Below are positions 1 through 8,196 of a stretch of 64,000 nucleotides of DNA, one piece after another. Source of the DNA: an uncultured Bacteroidia bacterium. Its GTDB lineage: Bacteria; Bacteroidota; Bacteroidia; Bacteroidales; UBA932. Position 1 is the first letter of the stretch, and each line of letters opens with the position of its first letter. Location: contig CADAAA010000001.1 of NCBI GenBank assembly GCA_902785785.1, positions 124,001 through 188,000 on the forward strand, in the 5' to 3' direction. The notes beneath the pieces were generated by a model. That model did no database searches, was not told the DNA's origin, and saw only the letters and a program-made list of their open reading frames with translations. The position numbers and the translations under genes are program-made.

Positions 1-2
1 AA

Positions 3-296
3 ATATGGGACAAGAATAAGTTCGTAAATAACAATGCTGGCAGTTTTGAGAAAGTAATTACAGTTGAAAGAAACGTAAACAAATGGGGAACGCAAAGAAT
101 GGAAACGCCGGAAATAGATAAAAGAGCTGTTAAATTCAAGTTCATGAAGCAAGATGACCGAACGAGCTATTTTAACAAGATTGCCGGTGTGGACTTTGAA
201 CCGTCAGGTAATAATGAATATGATAACTGCTTGGAGTTTCTTTCCGTGTTGGAAAAAATGAATAAATTAGCTAAGTTGAATGAACTTCTGAAATAA
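3..296 (+). CDS. C-terminal end of an unidentified protein, cut by the window edge
   Basis: The frame is open from the first full codon at position 3 to the TAA at 294-296, so the gene starts left of the window and the ATG at 99 is probably internal. The visible 97 residues are charged and mostly helical, with a hydrophobic stretch near LEFLSVLEKMNKLAKL. I recognise no family. The next gene starts 6 bases after its stop, so it is probably the upstream member of the GTPase operon. In such systems an upstream gene could be an effector or sensor, but nothing visible here says so. Confidence 0.6.
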   Translation: MWDKNKFVNNNAGSFEKVITVERNVNKWGTQRMETPEIDKRAVKFKFMKQDDRTSYFNKIAGVDFEPSGNNEYDNCLEFLSVLEKMNKLAKLNELLK

Positions 297-302
297 AAGC
301 AT

Positions 303-1271
303 ATGGGAGATTTGTTGCAAAAACTATTGAATGATGTAGTGGTGACACCTTACGATCCCAATATTACCAGTCGCTTAGCGGTGGTGTGTGATGAAATGGC
401 GGCCGAAGTGAAGGTTGATACAATTGACCGCTATATAGCGTCTTTTGTGTTCAATAAACCAGACTGGGATTTTAAACAGGAAGTGGAGGAAAAGTATGCC
501 AAGACTTATCCAGACGAAGACAGTTTAGTGCTACCTCCACTGTTTGCCATCGTATTAGCACAGACTATTACGATATATGCCATTACTAACAAATTGACAG
601 GCATGGACCAAGCAGTAGCCTCACTTATATTGATGAATTACTTGCTATATAGAAAAGGCTCTTTAACAAAGCTTATCCTTCCTAACCATTTATCCGAGAT
701 GTTTTATAAGATGGACAGCTATATTGATGGAAAAGATAATCTTGAAATAACAGGAGACAAAGAGCATTTAGCGAGTATTCTTTCCAATCCTGATTTCTTA
801 ATGGAGAATTATAATAACGAAATGATAAGAAGAGAGGTTCGGGAATTGGCAAAAATGGCCATTCTTTACAAGAGACAGGCGATTACTGACAAATACAAAC
901 AAAGGCAAGGAGAAAACGCTTTCGTCAAGGTTTATGAATACCTTTGTGAAGTTATAGAGGAAGGGAAGTGGCCTTTCTTGAAGAATGACATTAAAAGAAT
1001 CCTTTTGGATGTGACCACTGAAGCAGAACAGAAAAAACAAGCTACCATCGAGGGTATTATAGGGGAACTAACTAAAGCCAAAGTTGACCTACCATACGAT
1101 AGCCTGGAAGAATCGTCGTTGATCTTGAAGTTTATTGCCAAAGACGAAGAGATACCGGTTGAGCTGAAAAGCAAAAGGCTGACGGTGATGGAGTTTGGCG
1201 TATATGTATATTATGAGCTTTTGTTGGAACATATAATTTGTGAATACTATGGTAGCAGAGAATCAGCATGA
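303..1271 (+). CDS. Helical protein of a GTPase-associated conflict system
   Basis: A 322-residue protein, predicted mostly alpha-helical, with no signal peptide and no catalytic motif that I can see. A hydrophobic stretch at about residues 78-115 (FAIVLAQTITIYAI onward) could be a buried helix bundle or a membrane-associated segment. It lies 6 bases after a truncated gene, and its last 23 bases overlap the next gene, which encodes a GTPase, so the operon is tightly coupled. From context it is the likely helical partner described for GTPase-associated systems (GASH-type). The family assignment is from context and general shape, not from a motif. Confidence 0.6.
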   Translation: MGDLLQKLLNDVVVTPYDPNITSRLAVVCDEMAAEVKVDTIDRYIASFVFNKPDWDFKQEVEEKYAKTYPDEDSLVLPPLFAIVLAQTITIYAITNKLTGMDQAVASLILMNYLLYRKGSLTKLILPNHLSEMFYKMDSYIDGKDNLEITGDKEHLASILSNPDFLMENYNNEMIRREVRELAKMAILYKRQAITDKYKQRQGENAFVKVYEYLCEVIEEGKWPFLKNDIKRILLDVTTEAEQKKQATIEGIIGELTKAKVDLPYDSLEESSLILKFIAKDEEIPVELKSKRLTVMEFGVYVYYELLLEHIICEYYGSRESA

Positions 1272-2175
1272 GGAGAAGAAGGGTCTAACGAACTTTTTTG
1301 AAGACAGCCTGGAAAGTGTAGATAATGGTTTTACCCCGGCTATTCCTGACACCTCGCAGTATTATTGTGACGCAATGAACGATGGGAATATCAATATGGT
1401 GCTCAATAATGTGAAGCCAGAGTTGATAGTACTGATAGGGTTTTCGGATTATGGCAAATCCACTTTCGTGGGCTCACTTTATTATTATTTGTTGACAAAA
1501 GGTCAGGTAGGAGGGTTCGAACTATATGATTCTGACACCTTTGCCGGATTTGAACGAAGGCTTTATCTTAGGAACATCAAGAATGACGAATCTGCCAAGT
1601 CAAAAACCCTAAGGACAGAGGAGGGTGATGGGTACTTGCTGACACTTACACTGTTCAACCCTTCTACGAGAGAAAAGAAACAACTTATCTTTTCGGATAG
1701 AGCTGGAGAGGCATACAAGAGTTATGTGAACGTCAAGGAAGCAATCAAGAAAGATGAGTCGCTGCCAAGGGCACAAAGAGTTCTTATAATGATAGATTCC
1801 ACACAATTGCAAACGGGCTGGGATATACAGGAAGGAAGATTCCGTCAGTTATTTAACGGACTGAAAGAATGTGGCAAGATGCCGAAGAACGCGACATTTA
1901 CTTTGTTGTTTAACAAGATTGATCTGGTGAATGCCCACGCAGACCTAAAATCAGCATACGAAAGCGAAAAACCGCATGTGGTGGAATTCTTCTGCTCAGA
2001 ACTGGAACTTGAAGAAAGTTCATTGGATGTAAGAGAGATTGACTCTAAGCATATACATGGAAACACTGGGTTTGAGACCATGGTCAATGACCTTATTAAA
2101 AAGGATGATACGTCGAAAAATGAGGAGTTGAAATTGAGAAGGGTACTGGACTGGGTTGGAGAAAAACTGAGATAA
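1249..2175 (+). CDS. P-loop GTPase, first of a tandem pair (double-GTPase type)
   Basis: A 308-residue cytoplasmic GTPase. The P-loop GFSDYGKST lies at about residues 61-69, the G3-like DRAGE (DxxG followed by Glu) near residue 151, and a canonical G4 motif NKID near residue 221, so GTP binding is well supported. The ATG at 1249 was preferred over an in-frame GTG at 1240. Either choice overlaps the upstream gene, by 23 or 32 bases. The next gene, 4 bases downstream, is a second divergent GTPase, the arrangement of DO-GTPase1/DO-GTPase2 pairs in predicted bacterial conflict systems. It probably acts as a regulatory switch; the effector is unknown. Confidence 0.8.
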   Translation: MVAENQHEEKKGLTNFFEDSLESVDNGFTPAIPDTSQYYCDAMNDGNINMVLNNVKPELIVLIGFSDYGKSTFVGSLYYYLLTKGQVGGFELYDSDTFAGFERRLYLRNIKNDESAKSKTLRTEEGDGYLLTLTLFNPSTREKKQLIFSDRAGEAYKSYVNVKEAIKKDESLPRAQRVLIMIDSTQLQTGWDIQEGRFRQLFNGLKECGKMPKNATFTLLFNKIDLVNAHADLKSAYESEKPHVVEFFCSELELEESSLDVREIDSKHIHGNTGFETMVNDLIKKDDTSKNEELKLRRVLDWVGEKLR

Positions 2176-2179
2176 GGGT

Positions 2180-3013
2180 ATGGAAAAGAAGTGTTTTATA
2201 GCGGGATTGCCAGACGCGGGCAAAACGACCTACATAGCCGCTTTGTGGGATATTATCAAGCGGCGTGGCACGGAGTTGGAACTCCAATTTACAATGAATC
2301 CAGATGATACAACATACCTTAACGAGATATGGGATTACTGGGTTAGTATGAAAAAAATAGAGCGTTCAAAGACACCTGTACCAGACGATATTATTATTAA
2401 CGTGAAAAGAAAAACAGACGGTGAAGAGCTGTCTTTGGATATTCCGGATTTTATGGGTGAGCAGTTTCAGAAAATAATTGATCACACACTGCCTGAGAGT
2501 ATTCAAAGCTGGATAGCACAATCAGATCGTATGCTGTTTCTGATAAATAAGTTGAGTGATAGCTTGAAAGATGATTTAGAAGATGAGGCTATACCGGCGG
2601 ATGATGCTATAGATAGGACAAAAGAAAAGGATGAAGCACCACGTTTAGCACCAGAAAAGATGCTTCTTGCGTCTCAGAACATGATGGTGTTGAAATATAT
2701 TGCCAACCATGCGAAAATGAAAAAAGTTGCAATCGGACTATCTGCTTGGGATGTGAAGATGGCAGAGGGAAAGAGCCCAGAAGAAGTCTTGAAGCAGAGG
2801 TCTCCAGTATTGTATAACTTTATCAAATATCATTTTAATGAGTGTGTTTTCTTTGGAGTTAGTGCTCAGGGTTTCGACTACAAGGAGTTGGCAGAAAAAG
2901 GGGCAGAGATGAGACAGAAAGCCCGTAATAGCGACAGAGCCTTTATAGTGTTTGACAAAGAAAAAGATCCTTCGCCAGACTTGACGAAGCCATTAAACTA
3001 TTTGGTATTATAA
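2180..3013 (+). CDS. P-loop GTPase-like protein, second of a tandem pair
   Basis: A 277-residue protein beginning almost directly with its nucleotide-binding core. The P-loop GLPDAGKTT is at residues 9-17 and the G3-like DFMGE (DxxG) at about 92-96. The expected G4 NKxD is replaced by SAWD near residue 190, so guanine specificity may be altered or lost. An acidic insert (about residues 133-155, DDLEDEAIPADDAID) sits mid-protein. It follows the first GTPase by 4 bases and precedes the GAP1-like gene by 5. It matches the DO-GTPase2-type partner in tandem-GTPase conflict systems; the division of labour between the two is inference. Confidence 0.78.
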   Translation: MEKKCFIAGLPDAGKTTYIAALWDIIKRRGTELELQFTMNPDDTTYLNEIWDYWVSMKKIERSKTPVPDDIIINVKRKTDGEELSLDIPDFMGEQFQKIIDHTLPESIQSWIAQSDRMLFLINKLSDSLKDDLEDEAIPADDAIDRTKEKDEAPRLAPEKMLLASQNMMVLKYIANHAKMKKVAIGLSAWDVKMAEGKSPEEVLKQRSPVLYNFIKYHFNECVFFGVSAQGFDYKELAEKGAEMRQKARNSDRAFIVFDKEKDPSPDLTKPLNYLVL

Positions 3014-3018
3014 TAGAC

Positions 3019-5010
3019 ATGCATATAGATCAATTCTTGCATGGTTATAATAATGGCCATCATTTGATAGCCAGTTCAGCATCTTTGCCTTTGAAGGATG
3101 CGGATCGGATGTCGTATCTGAGTGACTGGTCTGGATACGTGAATCCTTACGACAAGGACACGAGTTATATAACGGCCTATCCTCTGCTCGAATCACAATG
3201 TTATGTGATAGCTAAAAGTTGGTATGCGGATGAAATGAGCCGCCCAGGTTGTGTTTGGACACATTCTTTGGTGGTGAAATTAGACGCTTTGGGGCAAAAA
3301 GCGAATTTCTATGATTTGCTGAAACTGTTTCGGAGGCCAGACCGGGACGGTGATGACTTTATGTCCTATACAAAGGCTATCGAACAGAAAGAGGAGGACA
3401 CACCTGAGAGTAGGATACGTCTCCAGGAGGTTGACAGTACAAGGTTTATGTATTTGGCCGCTTTGCTCTTAGATCGCCATAAGCCTGCTGTATATGCTGT
3501 TGAGAAAGAGGGAGAGGTTTACGAGGAATTGTGTATGCGACTAGTTCAGAATATGCCCTATGGTATATTGAAAGAGTTGTCTATTTGTTCTGGCAGTGCA
3601 GCAGTTAGACAATTCGAGGGTGGATTCTATAATCTCCAATTCGTGGCAGGGAAGGGCGATTCCTTAATGGAACCATATCCGCCGAATGTCAACAAACCGA
3701 AGGCTGATGCTGGATTTCAATTTTGGATGGATGCTGTTCTGGATGGGAGGAACGATGTGGCGCAGATGCTACATCGATTCTCGGGAGACATTGGTAACGA
3801 TTCAAATCAATTCCTAGCAACATTGAACCTTTTGAGATTGCTTGACGAAAGAATAAGGGGTAATGGAGATGCTGCCTCTATTTCAGAGATCCTGGACTAT
3901 CTTGTGAATGGGTTTGCAGAAAAAACAAGGGGGGCCTTCCTGAAACGCTCTTTTTTAGGAAAACAGGTAAGCAAATATTTCTGTGATGAACAAACTTTTA
4001 TCTATACTCTTGCAACCATCCAAAAGTGGGAATCGCTGGATTATGATGCCTTCGGATATAACGAGCGCGTAGAATCTTTCAGAAAGGGACATCCGATGGA
4101 GGAATATCTGTCTTTGTTGATTAATCTAAGCAAGGCAGATTACTTGAATGATATGGGTAAAGCTTTGTTGTCGAATTCACTTGAAGGACTGACCAAAGAG
4201 GAAGTTGCTATGCTGCTTAATCAGGACTGGGGCTTATTCAAGTCGATTGTGACTATGAACAATCAAGTTCTAGCAGGTGATTTCTGGCTTGACCTGATGC
4301 CTCCACAGTTTATATCGTTGTTTGCTATTTTCCAAAGAAATGAGCCGAAAGGTTTTGTTGCATGGGATACATTGTATCATAAATTGTTGACGATAGATAC
4401 TTTCATAGCTGACAATATCCTGTCAGAATTTGCTAAGCACGATCCGGATTATGTTGCTATTGCACTGAATGAGTGGAATAGCCGAGGGAAGTCCCCTATA
4501 AATAGGATTATTCTGGATCAGTGTATGAAACAGAAATCGAGAGTATTATTGTGGATGGGGCAACAAGAGGTCATCAATAATGATTTGAGAGCGGCTATCA
4601 AGCGATGCATCATGCCGGATGATTCTGCAGTGGTAAGCTTTGGAAGCAGAACTTGGAAGGGTTTTGTGGATAGTGAGTTGAATACGCAAAAGGATGCCAA
4701 TGAGTTAGTGTATATTTATGTGTTGGCGTTCAATTGGCGGGATTGTTTTGCGCTTAGCTACTTGAAGAGGGTGCTTCCTTATATTTATGAGGCTCTTTCG
4801 GTTGAGGGTTTGAGTTATCTGGCCTGGAAAAGGATAGAGAATTATACGGGAAGTGTGCCTTTTTGGAGATCCTGGGATAATTGTAGGAAAGTACTGATAG
4901 GGGTAAAAGATTACTGTAAGAGTATGAATCTGCCAGAATTAGAGATTGAAAGCTTTACCACCAACCAGAAGTTGAATAGAGAACTAATGGAGTTGTGGAG
5001 AAAAGAGTGA
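3019..5010 (+). CDS. GTPase-associated protein 1 (GAP1-N1-type)
   Basis: A 663-residue protein. The N-terminus carries the characteristic opening FLHGYNNGHHLIASS (residues 6-20) followed by SYLSDWSGY, which I recognise as the GAP1-N1 domain found next to tandem GTPases. The rest is a long, mostly helical region with no enzyme motif visible, compatible with the middle and C-terminal GAP1 domains. It is the last gene of the operon (5 bases after the second GTPase) and is followed by a perfect hairpin at 5026-5060. It is the probable large scaffold or partner of the two GTPases. The family call is strong; its biochemical role is not established. Confidence 0.8.
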   Translation: MHIDQFLHGYNNGHHLIASSASLPLKDADRMSYLSDWSGYVNPYDKDTSYITAYPLLESQCYVIAKSWYADEMSRPGCVWTHSLVVKLDALGQKANFYDLLKLFRRPDRDGDDFMSYTKAIEQKEEDTPESRIRLQEVDSTRFMYLAALLLDRHKPAVYAVEKEGEVYEELCMRLVQNMPYGILKELSICSGSAAVRQFEGGFYNLQFVAGKGDSLMEPYPPNVNKPKADAGFQFWMDAVLDGRNDVAQMLHRFSGDIGNDSNQFLATLNLLRLLDERIRGNGDAASISEILDYLVNGFAEKTRGAFLKRSFLGKQVSKYFCDEQTFIYTLATIQKWESLDYDAFGYNERVESFRKGHPMEEYLSLLINLSKADYLNDMGKALLSNSLEGLTKEEVAMLLNQDWGLFKSIVTMNNQVLAGDFWLDLMPPQFISLFAIFQRNEPKGFVAWDTLYHKLLTIDTFIADNILSEFAKHDPDYVAIALNEWNSRGKSPINRIILDQCMKQKSRVLLWMGQQEVINNDLRAAIKRCIMPDDSAVVSFGSRTWKGFVDSELNTQKDANELVYIYVLAFNWRDCFALSYLKRVLPYIYEALSVEGLSYLAWKRIENYTGSVPFWRSWDNCRKVLIGVKDYCKSMNLPELEIESFTTNQKLNRELMELWRKE

Positions 5011-5025
5011 CAATACCTAATTGAT

Positions 5026-5060
5026 TCGGGCCAGCGACCTCGGTAGAGATGCTGGCCCGA
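5026..5060 (+). terminator. Perfect 10-bp hairpin after the GTPase operon
   Basis: TCGGGCCAGC at 5026-5035 pairs perfectly with GCTGGCCCGA at 5051-5060 across a 15-base loop. It lies 16 bases after the stop of the GAP1-like gene. No T-run follows, so it may be a factor-dependent terminator, an mRNA-stabilising end, or the edge of the transposase remnant that begins here. Confidence 0.45.
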
Positions 5061-5178
5061 ACTGTGCTTAGACCGCAATCACTTCAACTACCTTATGAGG
5101 AAGTATGGCGGCGGCAAATATGTCAAGAATATCACATGCTACAACCTACTTGCGGTCTTGATATGCGGCTTCTATTAA
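5053..5178 (+). pseudogene. Remnant of a DUF4372/IS4-type transposase N-terminus
   Basis: Frame 1 reads as ...LDRNHFNYLMRKYGGGKYVK and then NITCYNLLAVLICG before a stop at 5176-5178. This matches the usual start of IS4-family transposases with an N-terminal DUF4372 domain (LDR-F-L--KY-G-KYVK-FTCWNQLL-M-FGQL). There is no start codon in place and no catalytic domain follows. About 40 codons survive. The rest of the gap to 5413 shows no gene that I recognise. Confidence 0.5.
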
Positions 5179-5413
5179 CAAATCAGTTAGTGCATTACGA
5201 CAAGCGATAGATTATTATAAGGAATCAACAGGGGTAGCATGCTGGGTGCGGTGATTATGGGAAGGGCATTGCAATTTAGGAATACGAATATTCATACTAT
5301 TCAATAGAATAATAATATCGTTTTCTATTCTTTCAAAAGAGGTCGTTATTCTAATGGCAGAAATGCTACTATCCAAAGACAATGGTATCAGTGAATATAG
5401 ATAATAGGATGGA

Positions 5414-6598
5414 TTACCGCCTCATCCCTCGCCTTATCACCATCGTACTAACCATCTCCCGTGCCTTGCGGAAGCAGCGGCGGGCCCAGAGGATGTCATC
5501 TTCGTTCTTGTCGCGGCCCCAGTTCTGGTCAGGGGCGGATCCGCCGCCTCCGCAGTTTTGCGCGAAGGTGGTGGCGGCATCGACGTAACCGGCGTAGAGA
5601 AGAAATGCGGTCCGAAAGATATGACTGCTCTCCTCCTGCGAATAAGACTGCTCTGTCACTCTGCTCTCTTCAGCGAAGACCCGTGCAACTCTTCCGGGAA
5701 CCATCTTCTCATAGCGTTTCCCATCTATAGTGAAACCCCAGGGGAAAAGGTAATTCTTCCCTTCTTCGGACAATGCAAATGCGACGCGCTCCGCTGGGGT
5801 CATCTGTCCGTATCTGTTCTCCGGACGCATCTTCTTCCAGGTTTCCTGGATCCGGGATGGCGTCAAGTCACGACCAATGACGGATGACTTATAGACAGAG
5901 TTCCCGCTCTGGATCGTATATCCACGGACCGCCACCGAAGCATCCATCTTCAGTTTGACCTTATATCCTTTGGCTTCCAGCGCTGCTGTATACTTCTCCC
6001 AGGAGAAGGCCGACATTCCTGACAGAACCGTGAGGCAATCCTTTTTGATGCGTGCCTTGTTCTCCTCGAACCTTTCCTTCGTGCGTTTCCAGTTCCGCAG
6101 GCGGTTGACTTCCTCTGCGGCCGTCTTGGCCCTGATGCCGATAAGGTGGTCGCTGTTCAGGCAGTTATCCATATCGACGCGGTTGCAGTCGAGATGGAGG
6201 TGAGGGGTTCCGGACTTGCTGTCCGTATGGAGCGTGATGATGTATTGGGAATTGGCAAGGCGGCATGGAGACCTGTAGCGTCCCTCCTCTCCGGGCAGCC
6301 GGACCCTGTCGAAGGCCTGGACGAAATCTTCGGCCAGCTGCTTCCAGTCTTCCAGGGTCCAACCCTCGGATTCCTCCCTGGACGGAGAGATCTCCATCCG
6401 GATCATGTTGTTCTTCAGGGGACGACGTTGGAACTCTTCCTCCCGGAGTTTCTGGTGCAGCTTCATATACCCATAGATGGCCTGGGGGCTGGCATCCTCC
6501 GGGAGGTGGTTCAGTTTTACTACCTGTGCTTTTCCTTGACGGGTAATGTATCCGAGGGATACCCCGCCGTGTGCAATTGATTTGGCTCTTGCTATCAT
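5414..6598 (-). CDS. Relaxase/mobilization nuclease (MobA/VirD2-type)
   Basis: A 394-residue DNA-strand transferase expected to nick oriT and lead conjugative transfer in trans. The N-terminal relaxase domain covers about residues 1-190. The metal-binding histidine motif is visible as GTPHLHLDCNRVD (HxH followed by NR) at about 130-142. Upstream the motif YITLHTDSKSG is preserved. The C-terminal half has no recognised domain and is Gly-rich near its end. It lies 3 bases after mobC, in one leftward operon. No coupling protein or type IV secretion genes are seen, so the element is mobilizable rather than self-transmissible, on what is visible. Confidence 0.85.
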   Translation of the reverse strand: MIARAKSIAHGGVSLGYITRQGKAQVVKLNHLPEDASPQAIYGYMKLHQKLREEEFQRRPLKNNMIRMEISPSREESEGWTLEDWKQLAEDFVQAFDRVRLPGEEGRYRSPCRLANSQYIITLHTDSKSGTPHLHLDCNRVDMDNCLNSDHLIGIRAKTAAEEVNRLRNWKRTKERFEENKARIKKDCLTVLSGMSAFSWEKYTAALEAKGYKVKLKMDASVAVRGYTIQSGNSVYKSSVIGRDLTPSRIQETWKKMRPENRYGQMTPAERVAFALSEEGKNYLFPWGFTIDGKRYEKMVPGRVARVFAEESRVTEQSYSQEESSHIFRTAFLLYAGYVDAATTFAQNCGGGGSAPDQNWGRDKNEDDILWARRCFRKAREMVSTMVIRRGMRR

Positions 6599-6601
6599 GG
6601 C

Positions 6602-6979
6602 TTATTCTGTTAAGGTTCGTTCAATCTCTCTCCAGCGCTTGATAAGCTTGTTCGCGCCGGAAATCCATTTCCTCATGAAATAAGGGTCTGCGAAACATCG
6701 GAGGCGTTCCTCCTGCGGCATTGCTTTCAGGGCGTTCTTGATATGGATCAGGTCGCCCCGGGCTTCGCTGATGCTGATATAGGCCTGGGCCTGGCTTCGG
6801 GTCATCCGGAGCTTGGGTTTGTGGCCGATGGCGCAGCACCGGATGTATTCACTGACGGATTTACCGCAGGCTTGCGCCTTTGCCTGGATGGTAATCCGGT
6901 CCTGCTGAGTGGCACGGAAGGCCATTCTGCAGGTCATGTTGACCTTGAAATTGTTGGGGTCAAAATACTTCTTTTTCAT
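6602..6979 (-). CDS. mobC: MobC-like relaxosome accessory protein
   Basis: A 125-residue basic protein with an N-terminal ribbon-helix-helix-like segment (FKVNMTCRMAFRATQQDRI, then SVSEYIRCCAIG) typical of MobC proteins that help the relaxase open oriT. The start MKKKYFDPNN at 6979 was chosen over an upstream in-frame ATG at 7081, because the extra 34 residues (Cys- and Gly-rich) look like non-coding DNA and would cover the putative oriT. Its stop is 3 bases before the relaxase start. Confidence 0.75.
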   Translation of the reverse strand: MKKKYFDPNNFKVNMTCRMAFRATQQDRITIQAKAQACGKSVSEYIRCCAIGHKPKLRMTRSQAQAYISISEARGDLIHIKNALKAMPQEERLRCFADPYFMRKWISGANKLIKRWREIERTLTE

Positions 6980-7137
6980 GATAAAGGGTGTTTGGATTCC
7001 GCCACGGATGCGAGCTTGCGAGCAGGCTTCCCCGCCGGGAGTTGGACAATCGCGCAGCGGAATTGTTCGACATAGGCACAACTTGCATAGTGTTTAGGGA
7101 AGGTTCCTCCCCGAAACACAGTCAAGTTTGCCACTTA
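6980..7137. other. Non-coding stretch, candidate oriT region
   Basis: 158 bases between mobC and the ATPase gene, in the place where small Bacteroides mobilizable elements usually keep oriT. It contains an imperfect inverted repeat: TGTTTAGGGA at 7091-7100 against TCCCCGAAACA at 7108-7118. A GCGAGC direct repeat lies near 7011-7023. No nic site can be assigned by eye. Confidence 0.35.
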
Positions 7138-7803
7138 CTACTTCCGATAGGAATCACCTTTGAACCGGAGGATGGAGAACATCTCATTGATGCGGTCCAT
7201 CATCCGGGGGCCATAGCGGTCCAGGATCTTGTCATCGGCAATGTTGGTAGTTACAATGGTCGGAAGTTTCCGGTCATAGCGGTAGGAGATCAGATTCTGA
7301 ACGGGTGTGTAATCCGTACCATAGCTCTGGCATCTCTCCGGTTCCGAGCCGAGCTCGTCCAGGAAGAGGTACTTCGCCCGGAGGAACTCCTCGTAGCGGG
7401 AAGCCTCTTTCTCCAGCTGGCGTTTGAAATGGGAGTACAGATCATCGGCCGTGACGTAAATCACGGGCGATGCGAGCTGCTTATAGAGCCCGTACATCGC
7501 GTACATAAGGGTGGTTTTCCCGGAGCCGGTGGTTCCCTGGAAGAGCAGACCCGAACGGACGGGGCTGCCCATCATCCATTCGGCGACCTTCTGGATTTTG
7601 GTGCCGACCTCTTTCCCTGTGATATCCTGGAATTCGATGCCGCGGGACTCAACGGCCTTGCGGTAGATCTGGCTGAGCGCTTCCACCAGCGTCTCTTTTT
7701 CCATTCCCTCTATTTGAGCCGGAAGTTTGGAGACAAGGTCATTCCTTGTCGGGAGTATCGAATTCTTCACAAGAACTGATACAATTTGATTTATTTCGTT
7801 CAT
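7138..7803 (-). CDS. DnaC/IstB-like AAA+ ATPase (helicase loader type)
   Basis: A 221-residue ATPase. Walker A GTTGSGKTT lies at about residues 90-98, Walker B YLFLDELG at about 145-152, and a sensor-like TIVTTN follows. The order and length fit DnaC-like helicase loaders carried by Bacteroides mobilizable elements, where they pair with a winged-helix replication protein. That partner is indeed the next gene upstream, and the two overlap by 65 bases in different frames. It probably recruits the host replicative helicase to the excised circle. Confidence 0.75.
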   Translation of the reverse strand: MNEINQIVSVLVKNSILPTRNDLVSKLPAQIEGMEKETLVEALSQIYRKAVESRGIEFQDITGKEVGTKIQKVAEWMMGSPVRSGLLFQGTTGSGKTTLMYAMYGLYKQLASPVIYVTADDLYSHFKRQLEKEASRYEEFLRAKYLFLDELGSEPERCQSYGTDYTPVQNLISYRYDRKLPTIVTTNIADDKILDRYGPRMMDRINEMFSILRFKGDSYRK

Positions 7804-8194
7804 ATGAATTAGTTTTATAATTACTGTTTATTTTAGGTGCGGTCTCTGCACCCGTGTTGTTTTGATACCGGTACCCGTTCTGTTTTTGCACGGGTTTCCG
7901 TTCAGACTCTGTACCCGTCTTGTTTTCGCACGGGTCCGGAATCAGGACTACATAGCGGGAAGGCTTTCCACTGACTTCGTGCGCGGCGATCAGCTTCCTG
8001 GCGATGAGACTCCTTTTTGCCAGGATGACCGATGTCCGGCTGAGGCCGGTGATGGCCATGACCGTCTGGATCGGGATCTCGACCGTAGCCTTTCCTTTCT
8101 TCCAGAAGCCATATATCACGGCAAAGACTTCCTTCTCTGCGCCTCGAAGCCGCAGGTCTTTCCACATGAAATCATAGATGATCGTGTAAAGCAT
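7739..8194 (-). CDS. Winged-helix replication-initiation-like protein
   Basis: A 151-residue protein. Residues 1-85 look like a winged helix (GAEKEVFAVIYGFWKKGKA, then QTVMAITGLSRTSVILAKRS as the recognition helix). This resembles the helix-turn-helix proteins that precede DnaC-like ATPases in mobilizable elements. The C-terminal third is polar and Asn/Lys-rich, and its DNA contains three 23-bp iteron-like repeats (7850-7935). It starts 2 bases after the excisionase-like gene and overlaps the ATPase gene by 65 bases. It probably binds the origin; this is inferred from context. Confidence 0.65.
   Translation of the reverse strand: MLYTIIYDFMWKDLRLRGAEKEVFAVIYGFWKKGKATVEIPIQTVMAITGLSRTSVILAKRSLIARKLIAAHEVSGKPSRYVVLIPDPCENKTGTESERKPVQKQNGYRYQNNTGAETAPKINSNYKTNSYERNKSNCISSCEEFDTPDKE
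7850..7935. repeat. Three 23-bp iteron-like repeats inside the replication gene
   Basis: Copies at 7850-7872, 7873-7895 and 7913-7935. Each has the form ACCCGT-N11-ACGGGT (ACCGGT at the right end of the first), with a T-rich core. Pairwise identity is 20/23, 18/23 and 17/23. The copies are imperfect palindromes. Starts are 23 and 40 bp apart, so the middle copy is read in a different frame from the outer two. Conservation is therefore at the DNA level, not the peptide level. Confidence 0.65.
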
Positions 8195-8196
8195 CG

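Noticed and set aside
6980-7081. N-terminal extension of MobC from an ATG at 7081
   Set aside because: The added residues are Cys/Gly/Arg-rich and unlike MobC, and the segment holds the putative oriT repeats.
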